NCBI RefSeq assembly: GCF_000264375.1
Contig: NZ_AJXW01000017.1
Coordinates: 1-43,412 of the forward strand
Length of the DNA: 43,412 nt
Source: Rhodanobacter thiooxydans LCS2
GTDB taxonomy: Bacteria; Pseudomonadota; Gammaproteobacteria; Xanthomonadales; Rhodanobacteraceae
Direction: 5' to 3'
Position numbers and translations under genes: made by a program. The notes under the pieces were generated by a model. It had not been told where the DNA came from and did not search any database. It worked only from the letters and a program-made list of their open reading frames with translations. Shown here piece by piece: positions 25,394 to 33,163 of the stretch. Within the stretch, counting starts at the first letter, position 1, and each line of letters starts with the position of its first letter.

Positions 25394-26722
25394 ATGAACC
25401 CCCTCATCGTGCAGCTTCACCTGGATGGCCAGTGGCACGACGCCATGGAACTCATGTTCCTGCGCCCGGCCGACGGCCACGCCAGCCCCTGCACGCTGGG
25501 CTATCTGGACACCTACGTCGTGGCCCACCTGGACCGGCTCGGCGCCACGACCACGTTCGCCACCAGCGCGACGCTGCCGCTGGACTGGACCATCCGCACC
25601 GAGCCGCAGTGGCCGGCGTTCCTGTTCGACATCGAGCCGAGCGGCGCGGCGCGGCGCTTCTTGCTGCAACGCCTGGCCCTGCCGGTGCGGGCCGACGACG
25701 CAGCCACCGACCTGCAGTTGCTGGCGCAGTGCACGCCGGCGCCGGTCGGGCACCTGCGCATCAAATCCGCGTTCGGGGCACTGGCCGGGCCGTCGATCGG
25801 TTTCCCCATGGCCGAAGTGGTGGCCCGCGACGCGCGCTTTCTGGAGTATGCCTACGAACAGGGCGCGGCGATCGGCGGTGCCACCGGCGCCGGCGGCGAA
25901 GCCCCCAAGCTGCTGCTCACCGAGGATGCCGGCGGCCTGCTGCACCCGGATGCGACGCTGGACGACACACGGGCACGCCGACACTGGTTCGTGAAGTTCC
26001 CGCGCGGCGACGGCGGGCCGACCGACCAGGCGATCCTGCGCGCGGAACACTGCTACTACGGCGCATTGGCGAAGCTGGACATCGCCGTGGTCGGCGGCGA
26101 CGCGATGCGGCTGGAAGAAGCGGGCCGCCCCAGCCTGTGGCTGCCGCGCTTCGACCGCGCCATCGACGCCGGTGCCGTGCGGCGCATCGCGGTGGAATCG
26201 GTCTACGCGCTGGCCGGCGTGACCCGCCCCGGCAGCTACATGACCCATCCGCAGGCAGTTGCCGCATTGGCTTCGGCCTGGACCGCCGCCGGCCAGGCCG
26301 GCGACGTGCCGGCGCTGCTGCGCGAATATCTGCGCCGCGACCTGCTCAACCTGGTGCTGGGCAATAGCGACAACCACGGCCGCAACACCGCGGTGCTGCG
26401 CCACGCCGACCGGCTGGAGCTGGCGCCCATCTACGACCTGGCGCCGATGGTGATGGACGAGGAAGGCATCTCGCGCACCACCAAGTGGCCCGCGCCGGTG
26501 GAGGTTGCCGGCGAGGTGGACTGGAGAGCTGCCTGCGCGACGCTGCAGCCATGGGGCGACCCGCAGCGGCTGTTCGACGACCTGCGCGCGGACGCCGAAA
26601 CACTGCGCGCGCTGCCCGACCTGCTGCATGACTTCGGATTGCCGCAAGCCGTGTTCAATCATCCGCGCATCGCGCTGGGCACCTTGGACGCACGCCTGCG
26701 CCGCGGGGAGTTGCTGGCATGA
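25394..26722 (+). CDS. HipA-family toxin (serine/threonine kinase fold)
   Basis: A 442-residue HipA-like protein. The C-terminal half has the HipA kinase landmarks: LLNLVLGNSDNHGRNTAVL with the presumed catalytic aspartate (about 320-338) and LAPIYDLAPM with the magnesium-binding aspartate (about 348-357). The middle carries HWFVKFPRGDGG, expected to hold the ATP-binding lysine. HipA kinases of the persistence systems phosphorylate aminoacyl-tRNA synthetases; the target here is unknown. The N-terminal region is divergent, recalling the YjjJ branch. Its stop overlaps the hipB-like ATG (ATGA). Toxin first, antitoxin second is reversed compared with E. coli hipBA. Confidence 0.85.
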   Translation: MNPLIVQLHLDGQWHDAMELMFLRPADGHASPCTLGYLDTYVVAHLDRLGATTTFATSATLPLDWTIRTEPQWPAFLFDIEPSGAARRFLLQRLALPVRADDAATDLQLLAQCTPAPVGHLRIKSAFGALAGPSIGFPMAEVVARDARFLEYAYEQGAAIGGATGAGGEAPKLLLTEDAGGLLHPDATLDDTRARRHWFVKFPRGDGGPTDQAILRAEHCYYGALAKLDIAVVGGDAMRLEEAGRPSLWLPRFDRAIDAGAVRRIAVESVYALAGVTRPGSYMTHPQAVAALASAWTAAGQAGDVPALLREYLRRDLLNLVLGNSDNHGRNTAVLRHADRLELAPIYDLAPMVMDEEGISRTTKWPAPVEVAGEVDWRAACATLQPWGDPQRLFDDLRADAETLRALPDLLHDFGLPQAVFNHPRIALGTLDARLRRGELLA

Positions 26723-27012
26723 GCATCTCACTCGCCGATCGCCAGGCCCTGCTGGCCCAATTGCAGGCGGAACTGCTGGACGGCCGCACCGGCATCGGCG
26801 CGGCCGTACGCCGGTTGCGCACCGAACTGACCGGCCTGCGCCAGGACCAGTTCGCCCGCATGTGCCGGATCTCGCTCAACACCCTGCAGCAACTCGAGCA
26901 CGACCAGGGCAACCCCACCGTGCGCACGCTCAATGCAGTGTTCGCGCCGTTCGGCATGCGCGTGGGCATCGTGCCGCGCACGCCACCGGCCGCCACCGAC
27001 GCAAGACCCTGA
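26719..27012 (+). CDS. HipB-like HTH antitoxin
   Basis: A 97-residue small protein with a Cro/C1-type helix-turn-helix (about residues 26-80): LRTELTGLRQDQFARMCRIS, then LNTLQQLEHDQGNPTVRTLN. It overlaps the HipA-like toxin gene by four bases and should bind and neutralise the toxin while repressing the shared promoter. It ends just before the convergent hom gene (3-base gap), so no separate terminator is visible. Confidence 0.83.
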   Translation: MSISLADRQALLAQLQAELLDGRTGIGAAVRRLRTELTGLRQDQFARMCRISLNTLQQLEHDQGNPTVRTLNAVFAPFGMRVGIVPRTPPAATDARP

Positions 27013-27015
27013 GGC

Positions 27016-28098
27016 TCAGCCCAGCGCCAGCACGTCCCCCAGCAGCGCTTGCGCGGTCACCTCCGGCCCGGCACCCGGACCCTGGATCACCAGCGGCTGG
27101 GCGTGGTAGCGGGTAGTGGTGAGCGCGAACTGGTTGTCGGTGCCGTACAGCCGCGCGGCCGGGTGGGTGAGCGGCACTTCGGCCAGGCCGACGCGGGCAT
27201 GCCCGCGCTGGTTGAGCCGGGCCAGGAAGCGCAGCACGCAGCCGCGCGATTTCGCCTCGGCATGGCGCGCCGCCAGCGGTACGTCGAGTTCGGCCAGCCG
27301 CGCCAGGAACGCCTCGGTATCCAGTTCGCGCAGCGACGCGGGCACCAGGCCTTCCACCTGCACCTCGTCGGTGCCCAGCGCGAAGCCGGCGTTGCGGGCG
27401 ATGATCAAGAGCTTGCGCGCCACGTCCTCGCCGGACAGGTCCGAGCGCGGATCGGGTTCGGTATAGCCGAGATGGCGCGCCTCGCGCAGCAGCTCGGAGA
27501 ACGGACGGCTGCCGTCGTACTGGTTGAACAGCCACGACAGCGAACCGGAGAAGACACCTTCCAGGGTGAGCAGGCCGTCGCCGCAGGTACGCAGGCGGCG
27601 CAGGGTGGACAGCACCGGCAGGCCGGCACCCACCGTGGCCGAGTCGCCGTAGCGGCCGCCATTCGCCAGCGCCGCCTGCAGTGCGCGCCAGCCGGAGAGT
27701 TCGCCGCCGGCCAGCGCCTTGTTCGCGGTGACCACGTGGTAGCCGTGCGCCAGCCACTCGGCGTGGCGCGCGGCCAGCGTCGTGCTGGCGGTGGCATCGA
27801 TGATCACCTTCACCGCCGCGCCGCTGGCGTCCAGCGCGGTGAGCAGACTGGCGTTGTCGCGCGGGACACCGTGCTGGTTCAGCTGCTCGCGCAGGTTGCG
27901 TCGGGCCAGGCTGGCCGGATCGGTCTGCTGGCGCCGCGAGTTCGCCGCGCCGACCAGCCGCAGCGAACCCGCGGCGGCGGTGTTGAGCAGCTTCAGCAGC
28001 GCGCCGCCGACCACGCCGGTGCCGAGCAGCACGATCGCGATGGTGGAGGAGGCTTCGCTCCGGACGCCCGCCGCGCGCTCGGCCAGCACCGCGCTCAT
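27016..28098 (-). CDS. hom: homoserine dehydrogenase
   Basis: A 360-residue homoserine dehydrogenase that reduces aspartate semialdehyde to homoserine with NAD(P)H. The Rossmann motif IVLLGTGVVGGALLKLL is near residues 22-38, VTANKALAGG lies at the substrate interface, and SATVGAGLPVLSTLRRLR and FSGSLSWLFNQYDG belong to the catalytic domain with EPDPRSDLSGEDVARKLLI. No ACT domain or fused aspartokinase, unlike E. coli ThrA/MetL. ATG at 28098 overlaps the metB stop; third gene of metX-metB-hom. Confidence 0.93.
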   Translation of the reverse strand: MSAVLAERAAGVRSEASSTIAIVLLGTGVVGGALLKLLNTAAAGSLRLVGAANSRRQQTDPASLARRNLREQLNQHGVPRDNASLLTALDASGAAVKVIIDATASTTLAARHAEWLAHGYHVVTANKALAGGELSGWRALQAALANGGRYGDSATVGAGLPVLSTLRRLRTCGDGLLTLEGVFSGSLSWLFNQYDGSRPFSELLREARHLGYTEPDPRSDLSGEDVARKLLIIARNAGFALGTDEVQVEGLVPASLRELDTEAFLARLAELDVPLAARHAEAKSRGCVLRFLARLNQRGHARVGLAEVPLTHPAARLYGTDNQFALTTTRYHAQPLVIQGPGAGPEVTAQALLGDVLALG

Positions 28099-29282
28099 GC
28101 CAGCACCCGGCGTTTGGACGTCTGTACGGCGGCGGCGCGGACCAGCGCCGCGTCGAGATCGCGCAGCAGGTCGTCGCCGTCCTCGATGCCCACCGACAGC
28201 CGCAGCAGGCTGTCGGCGATGCCGGCGGTGCGGCGCGCCTCCGGTGCCATCGCGGCATGGGTCATGGTGGCCGGGTGCGCGATCAGGCTTTCCACGCCGC
28301 CCAGCGACTCGGCCAGCGAGAAATACTGCAAGCCGTCGACGAAGGCCTCGATCTGCGCCACGTCGCCGTCCAGCTCGAAGCTCAGCATCGCGCCGAAACC
28401 CTGCTGCTGGCGCGCCGCCAGCGCATGACCGGGATGGCTGGCCAGGCCGGGGTACCAGACCTTGCGCACGGCGGCGTGCGCGTCCAGCCGTTCGGCGATG
28501 CGCGCAGCGCTTTCCTGGTGCTGGCGCAACCGCACGCCGAGCGTGCGCAGGCCGCGCAGGGTCAGGTAGCTGTCGAACGGCGCGCCGGTGAGGCCGTTGC
28601 AGTTGGCCCACCACTTCAGCTGCTCGGCCAGCGCCGCGTCGCGCGCCACCGCCGCGCCGCCGACCACGTCGCTGTGGCCGTTGATGTACTTGGTGGTGGA
28701 GTGCACCACCACGTCGGCGCCGAGCAGCAGCGGCTGCTGCAGCGCCGGCGACAGGAAGGTGTTGTCCACCACCAGCAGGGCACCCACCGCGTGCGCCGCC
28801 TGCGCCACATGGCGGATGTCGGTGATCCGTAGCAGCGGGTTCGATGGCGTCTCCACCCACACCAGCGCCGGCTTCTTCGCCAGGCCGGCGGCCAGCGCCA
28901 CGCTGTCGGTGAGGTCGGCGAACTCGACCTGGAAGCGGCCCTTCTTCGCCCATGCGTCGAGCAGCCGCCAGGTGCCGCCGTAGCAGTCATGCGCCGCCAG
29001 CACGGTGGCGCCGGCCGGCACCAGCTCCAGCGCCAGCGCCACCGCCGACATGCCGCTGGAGGTCACCACCGCGCCGGCGCCCTGCTCCAGCTCCGCCAGC
29101 GCCTCGCCGAGCAGGTCGCGGGTGGGGTTGCCGCTGCGCGAGTAGTCGTAGGCGCGCTTGCGACCGAAGCCGGCGAAGCTGTAGTTGGTCGACAGGTGCA
29201 GCGCGGGCACCACGGCGCCGTGCTGGGTGTCGCTCTCGATGCCGGCGCGCACGGCGCGGGTACAGGGGGCGGGCTCGGTCAT
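28095..29282 (-). CDS. metB: cystathionine gamma-synthase (O-succinylhomoserine lyase)
   Basis: A 395-residue PLP enzyme of the Cys/Met metabolism family. SGMSAVALALELV binds cofactor phosphate, DNTFLSPALQQPLLLGAD precedes the Schiff-base lysine in VHSTTKYINGHSDVVGG (about residue 209), and SLAESLGGVESLIAHPATMTH is the conserved C-terminal segment. It condenses an activated homoserine with cysteine to give cystathionine; from sequence alone direct sulfhydrylation (MetZ-like) cannot be excluded. Second gene in the operon; ATG at 29282 lies 135 bases downstream of the metX stop, with a REP-like pair in the gap. Confidence 0.9.
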   Translation of the reverse strand: MTEPAPCTRAVRAGIESDTQHGAVVPALHLSTNYSFAGFGRKRAYDYSRSGNPTRDLLGEALAELEQGAGAVVTSSGMSAVALALELVPAGATVLAAHDCYGGTWRLLDAWAKKGRFQVEFADLTDSVALAAGLAKKPALVWVETPSNPLLRITDIRHVAQAAHAVGALLVVDNTFLSPALQQPLLLGADVVVHSTTKYINGHSDVVGGAAVARDAALAEQLKWWANCNGLTGAPFDSYLTLRGLRTLGVRLRQHQESAARIAERLDAHAAVRKVWYPGLASHPGHALAARQQQGFGAMLSFELDGDVAQIEAFVDGLQYFSLAESLGGVESLIAHPATMTHAAMAPEARRTAGIADSLLRLSVGIEDGDDLLRDLDAALVRAAAVQTSKRRVLA

Positions 29283-29327
29283 CTCGATCTCCAGGTCTTT
29301 CGTCAGTCGGTGAATGCAGGTTCTTGG

Positions 29328-29400
29328 GTAGGGGGGGCACTGCCCGCCAGCTGTTCGACGATGCGTGTGGCTCGGGAGCGGCGGGCAATGCCCGCCCTAC
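29328..29400. repeat. second-type REP inverted pair inside the metX-metB gap
   Basis: GTAGGGGGGGCACTGCCCGC (29328-29347) and its inverted partner ending GCCCGCCCTAC (29380-29400); they agree at about 18 of 21 positions when inverted. The consensus GTAGGGCGGGCATTGCCC differs from the GTAGGAGCCCGC family. The pair can fold into one long hairpin in the operon transcript. Confidence 0.72.
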
Positions 29401-29417
29401 GAAGGCAGTGCACGCGG

Positions 29418-30440
29418 CTACGCGAGCGCTTCGCGCAGCAGCGGCGCGAGCTGTTCGGGTTCCTTCAGGAAGGCGTCGTGGCCGTACGGCGATTCGACCA
29501 CCTCAAGCGTGGCCGGCCCATGCAGGCGGCGCTGCAGTTCGCACAGGTCGGCCAGCGGCACCAGCCGGTCGGAGGGGAAGCCGATCAGCGTGGCCGGGAC
29601 AGGAATCCGCTCGGGCTGCACGTCGTGCAGGTCGATCGACTCGGACAGCGCAAGGAAGCGGTCCGCGTCGAAGCGCTCGACGAAACGGCGGCCCTGGTGC
29701 GCCAGGTAATCCTCGACCGGGAAGTGGAAGCGTTCCTCGCGCCACTCCGGGCCGCCAGCGAAACGCCGGCCGAACTCGGCGCTGCCGCGATAGGTGGTGA
29801 TCGCCAGCTGGCGCGCCAGCGCCAGTGCCTCGTCGGCGTGGCCGCTGGCCTGGCCCAGCCGCACGATGCCGCGCTGCACGCTGCGCTGCGCGGTGCTGAG
29901 CGGATGCGGCCGGTGCGCGCCGGCCAGCAGCAGCAGGCGCCCGACGCTGCGCGGATGCCGCGCGGCGAACGCCAGCGCCACCATCGCGCCATAGGACGAA
30001 CCGACGAAGGCATGCGCCTGCACGATGCCCAGTTCGCCGAGCAGCGCGGCCAGCGCGTCGGCCTGATCCTCGCTGGAAACCGAACCGGCGCCGAGCCGGT
30101 CCGGGCTGAGCCAGTCGATCGACAGCACGCGCCAGCGTTCCAGGTCGATCGCCGCGCCGCGGCCGACCAGCGCCTGCCACCAGCCCGGTGCCGCGGCGGT
30201 ATCCAGCGCGGTGACGTCACGGTCGGCCGAGATGCCGCCCTGCACGATCACGGTGGGCGCGCCCGCCGCCCCGCACCACAGGTAGTCCACGTCCACCTCG
30301 CGCGGGCCGCTGCCGTACTTCGGGCTGAGCCGCAGCCGGCGCGTGCCGCGCTGGGTGGCCAGCCTCGCGCGCGGTTCGGGGGCGAGGGGGAAGGCGGTGG
30401 CTACGGCTTCGCTGCTGCGGGCTTCGGGCTGGAACGTCAT
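29418..30440 (-). CDS. metX: homoserine O-succinyl/acetyltransferase (MetX type)
   Basis: A 340-residue alpha/beta hydrolase-fold acyltransferase that activates homoserine for methionine synthesis. The nucleophile elbow VGSSYGAMVALAFAARHP holds the catalytic serine (about residue 145), the aspartate is in GFPSDRLVPLADL and the histidine in SPYGHDAFLKEP. In Xanthomonadales MetX proteins have been assigned succinyl-CoA as donor, so homoserine O-succinyltransferase is the best guess; acetyl-CoA cannot be excluded. ATG at 30440, with a GGAGAG ribosome site that is paired in a predicted hairpin. First gene of metX-metB-hom, under the SAM riboswitch. Confidence 0.9.
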   Translation of the reverse strand: MTFQPEARSSEAVATAFPLAPEPRARLATQRGTRRLRLSPKYGSGPREVDVDYLWCGAAGAPTVIVQGGISADRDVTALDTAAAPGWWQALVGRGAAIDLERWRVLSIDWLSPDRLGAGSVSSEDQADALAALLGELGIVQAHAFVGSSYGAMVALAFAARHPRSVGRLLLLAGAHRPHPLSTAQRSVQRGIVRLGQASGHADEALALARQLAITTYRGSAEFGRRFAGGPEWREERFHFPVEDYLAHQGRRFVERFDADRFLALSESIDLHDVQPERIPVPATLIGFPSDRLVPLADLCELQRRLHGPATLEVVESPYGHDAFLKEPEQLAPLLREALA

Positions 30441-30446
30441 GGAACT

Positions 30447-30483
30447 CTCTCCGGTCGGCATCGCCCTGCGAAGTACCGGAAAG
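30447..30483 (-). promoter_or_regulatory. predicted Shine-Dalgarno-sequestering hairpin (riboswitch expression platform)
   Basis: On the transcript CTTTCCGGT (30483-30475) can pair with ACCGGAGAG (30455-30447), nine base pairs including one G-U, which buries the GGAG of the metX ribosome site. No U-run follows, so translational rather than transcriptional control is the simplest reading. Confidence 0.65.
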
Positions 30484-30528
30484 GTCGCCAGCCCCGGTTT
30501 CGGCGGCAGACCGCCGCGAGCCGGATGA

Positions 30529-30648
30529 CGCCCATCTTCCGGTGGGTGCCGCAGCACCTCCGCAGGAGTTGGCACCGTGGCGGAAACGCTCCGCAGGTTG
30601 CCCCGGCTTCAAAGGGCCTGTCCCTCAGCCGGTCTCGATGAGTGGGCG
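30529..30648 (-). ncRNA. SAM-I (S-box) riboswitch upstream of metX
   Basis: The transcript shows the S-box core: P1 CGCCCA (30648-30643) with TGGGCG (30534-30529); CTCATCGAGACCGGCTGAGG, then GGACAGGCCCTTTGAAGCC and GGGGCAACC, and later CGGTGCCAACTCC and CACCCACCGGAAGATGGGCG. These match the SAM-I consensus (ATCNAGAG, GGCTGAGGGA, TGAAGCC, GGCAACC, GGTGCYAAXTCC). Binding of S-adenosylmethionine is expected to reduce expression of metX-metB-hom. Confidence 0.95.
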
Positions 30649-30744
30649 GATATTGAATGTTGTGAGGCATCCTGTCAATAGACGTCTAAACGTCTAGGTG
30701 TATATATGCCTATCTAACCATGTCATCCGTCGTACCGGTCCTGG

Positions 30745-30766
30745 GACTGAAGGAAATCCCTTTGGG
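30745..30766 (+). repeat. copy of the dispersed GACYGAAGGRAATCCCTTTGG repeat
   Basis: GACTGAAGGAAATCCCTTTG is very similar to the unit found in inverted orientation at 13386-13405 and 13301-13320. It lies between the metX leader and cysK, with no gene around it. Confidence 0.55.
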
Positions 30767-30816
30767 ATGCGGCAGGAAAGGAGCAGAATCGACATTCCTC
30801 CACCAAACCTTCATCC

Positions 30817-31830
30817 ATGAGTATCCAGCCCGACCTCTCCACCGCCATCGGTCGCACCCCGCTGCTGCGCCTGCGCCACGCCTCCGCCTTGACCGGCTGC
30901 GAGATCCTGGGCAAGGCCGAGTTCCTCAACCCAGGTGGCTCGATCAAGGACCGCACCGCGCTGGGCCTGCTGCTGGACGCCGAGCGGCGCGGGCAAATCC
31001 GCCCCCGAGGCCGCATCGTCGAGGGCACCGCCGGCAATACCGGGATCGGGCTGGCCCTGCTTGGTGCCAGTCGCGGCTACCGCACCACCATCTTCATGCC
31101 GGACACGCAGAGCCGCGAGAAGATCGACGCGCTGCGCATCGCCGGCGCCGAGGTGCGGCTGGTGCCCGCGGTGCCGTACAAGGACCCGAACCACTACGCG
31201 CACCAGGCGCGCGCCCATGCCGAGGCGGCGAACGCGGCCGACCCGGGCAGCGCGTGGTTCGCCGACCAGTTCGACAACACCGCCAACCGCGACTGGCACG
31301 AGACCAGCACCGGGCCGGAGATCTGGGACGATGCCGGCGGCCGCGTCGACGGCTTCGTCTGCGCCGCCGGCACCGGCGGCACCCTGGCCGGTGTGGGGCG
31401 CGCGCTGAAGGCACGCAATCCACAGGTGCGCATCGCACTGGCCGACCCGGCCGGCTCGGCACTGGCCAGCTATATCAACACCGGCGAGCTGGTCGCCAGC
31501 GGCAACTCGATCAGCGAGGGCATCGGCTCCAGCCGGGTCACCGCGAACTTCGACGGCGCGCCCATCGACCTGGCCTGGTCGATTCCCGACGACGAATCGG
31601 TGCCGCTGCTGCACCGCCTGCTGGCCGAAGAGGGCTGGTGCACCGGCGGTTCCAGCGGCGTCAACCTGGCCGGCGCGATCCGCCTCGCCCGCGAACTCGG
31701 CCCCGGCCATACCATCGTCACCGTGCTCGCCGACGCCGGCACGCGCTACCAGGCCAAGCTGTTCAACCCGGCGTTCCTGCGCAGCAAGAGCATCCCGGTG
31801 CCGGACTGGCTGGCCACGGCCTTCCCGTAG
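30817..31830 (+). CDS. cysK: cysteine synthase (O-acetylserine sulfhydrylase) family
   Basis: A 337-residue fold-type II PLP enzyme. The PLP lysine is in LNPGGSIKDRTAL (about residue 48), the substrate loop is EGTAGNTGIGLAL, and the phosphate cup is AAGTGGTLAGVG. It should make cysteine from O-acetylserine and sulfide; relatives with about this length and the SISEGIGSSRVTANF loop include CysK2-like and cystathionine beta-synthase-like forms, so exact substrate is less certain. ATG at 30817. The stop TAG (31828-31830) is part of the GTAG of a REP unit. Diverges from the metX riboswitch, fitting sulfur metabolism. Confidence 0.85.
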   Translation: MSIQPDLSTAIGRTPLLRLRHASALTGCEILGKAEFLNPGGSIKDRTALGLLLDAERRGQIRPRGRIVEGTAGNTGIGLALLGASRGYRTTIFMPDTQSREKIDALRIAGAEVRLVPAVPYKDPNHYAHQARAHAEAANAADPGSAWFADQFDNTANRDWHETSTGPEIWDDAGGRVDGFVCAAGTGGTLAGVGRALKARNPQVRIALADPAGSALASYINTGELVASGNSISEGIGSSRVTANFDGAPIDLAWSIPDDESVPLLHRLLAEEGWCTGGSSGVNLAGAIRLARELGPGHTIVTVLADAGTRYQAKLFNPAFLRSKSIPVPDWLATAFP

Positions 31831-31922
31831 GAGCCCGCTCGCGGGCGATGCCTTCAAAGCCGGGATTTGGGATTCGGAATTCGGGATTCGCAGGAGCAAT
31901 CGCCCGCAAGCGGGCTCCCACA
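31827..31922. repeat. REP-type inverted pair (BIME) that includes the cysK stop codon
   Basis: Forward GTAGGAGCCCGCTCGCGGGC then GATGCC, and inverted GCAATCGCCCGCAAGCGGGC then TCCCAC (31896-31921). A run of GGGATTC-like repeats fills the middle. Same family as at 9788, 15139 and 20889. The first base triplets GTAG supply the TAG terminating cysK. Confidence 0.82.
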
Positions 31923-31963
31923 AAACCAGCGCTGCCTTGCCTGCGTCCTGCTAACGTATCCGG

Positions 31964-32698
31964 ATGACTCCCTCCCCCGACACGTCCGCGCTGCACGACC
32001 GGCTGCAGCGCGACGGCTTCGCCTTCGTCACCGCCGACATCGTGCGCACGCTGCTGGAAGCGCCGACGCTGGGCGACTGGCCCGCGTTCGCCGACAGCTG
32101 GAACGACCTGGCGCCGGACACCTACCTCGCCGCCAGCGGTCGCCACCGGCGCCGCCGGCATGCCACGTTTTCCGTCGACGCCAATGGCGGCATCCGCCGC
32201 GAGGCGCATCAGCCGCACTTCCAGAGCCTCAAATACAACCCGCTGCAGGGCGACATCCAGCGCTGGTTCGAGCCGGTGCTGCCGGCCATCGCCAACGGCG
32301 CCAGCCTGCGCCGCATCCTCGGTTTCTGCCGTGACTGCTTCGGCGCGCTGGCCCCGGCTGTCAGCCGCTGGCATGTCGAGGTGCATCAGTTCCGCATCGA
32401 GGCGCGTGCGGATGAGGCCGGCGAACCCACCCCCGAGGGCGTGCACCGCGACGGCGTCGACTACGTGCTGGTGCTGTTGATCGACCGCGAGAACATCGAG
32501 CGCGGCACCACCACCATCCATGCGCCGGACGGCCGCGAGCTGGGCAGCTTCACCCTCGCCCACGCCTTCGACGCGGCGCTGGTCGACGACCACCGCGTGT
32601 TCCACGGCGTCACTCCGGTCACGCCGCTCGACCCGCAGCAGCCGGCGCACCGTGACGTGCTGGTGGTGACCTTCAGACGCGACGCCGCGCCAGCCTGA
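31964..32698 (+). CDS. 2-oxoglutarate/Fe(II)-dependent dioxygenase (2OG-Fe_Oxy_2 type)
   Basis: A 244-residue cupin-type dioxygenase. The iron ligands appear as HRD (H161, D163) in EGVHRDGVDYVL and H214 in DDHRVFHGVTPV, with a candidate 2-oxoglutarate-binding arginine further on (AHRDVLVVTFRR). This resembles the family that includes bacterial free L-isoleucine and other amino-acid hydroxylases (PF10014). The substrate is unknown; a free amino acid is plausible. ATG at 31964 has only a weak ribosome site. No biosynthetic cluster surrounds it. Confidence 0.78.
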   Translation: MTPSPDTSALHDRLQRDGFAFVTADIVRTLLEAPTLGDWPAFADSWNDLAPDTYLAASGRHRRRRHATFSVDANGGIRREAHQPHFQSLKYNPLQGDIQRWFEPVLPAIANGASLRRILGFCRDCFGALAPAVSRWHVEVHQFRIEARADEAGEPTPEGVHRDGVDYVLVLLIDRENIERGTTTIHAPDGRELGSFTLAHAFDAALVDDHRVFHGVTPVTPLDPQQPAHRDVLVVTFRRDAAPA

Positions 32699-32786
32699 AG
32701 GCCGCGTCCGAAGTCCGATTGCGGGCAGGCATCCCGGCTGCAACACTGCACGCCAGCCATCCTTCTAGCCAGCCGGGGAACTCAGC

Positions 32787-33149
32787 ATGTCCACCGCCGC
32801 CAACATCGTGATCGCGTTGATCGCGCTGCTGCACGTCTGGTTCCTGATCCTGGAGATGTTCCTGTGGACGCGGCCTTCCGGCCGCCGCGCGTTCGGTACC
32901 ACGGCGGAATTCGCGGAACAATCAAAGGCGCTGGCCGCCAACCAGGGCCTGTACAACGGCTTCCTCGCCGTAGGCCTGGCCTGGGGCCTGCTGCTTGGGA
33001 ACGGGGGTGCCGGCTTCAGCGTGAAGGTGTTCTTCCTCGCCTGCGTGCTGGTCGCCGGCATTTATGGCGGACTGACCGCGGCGCGGAAGATCCTGTTGTT
33101 CCAGGCCCTGCCTGCAGCGGTCGCGCTGGTGCTGATCCACCTGGTCTGA
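32787..33149 (+). CDS. DUF1304 small membrane protein
   Basis: A 120-residue protein with four predicted helices, matching the DUF1304 family: ALLHVWFLILEMFLWTRPSG, then FAEQSKALAANQGLYNGFLA, and GIYGGLTAARKILLFQALPA. Function unknown. ATG at 32787 is preceded by GGGGAA. Its stop is 14 bases before the M24 gene, so they may be co-transcribed; the dioxygenase lies 88 bases upstream on the same strand. Confidence 0.88.
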   Translation: MSTAANIVIALIALLHVWFLILEMFLWTRPSGRRAFGTTAEFAEQSKALAANQGLYNGFLAVGLAWGLLLGNGGAGFSVKVFFLACVLVAGIYGGLTAARKILLFQALPAAVALVLIHLV

Positions 33150-33163
33150 CGGCGCGCCAGCCC

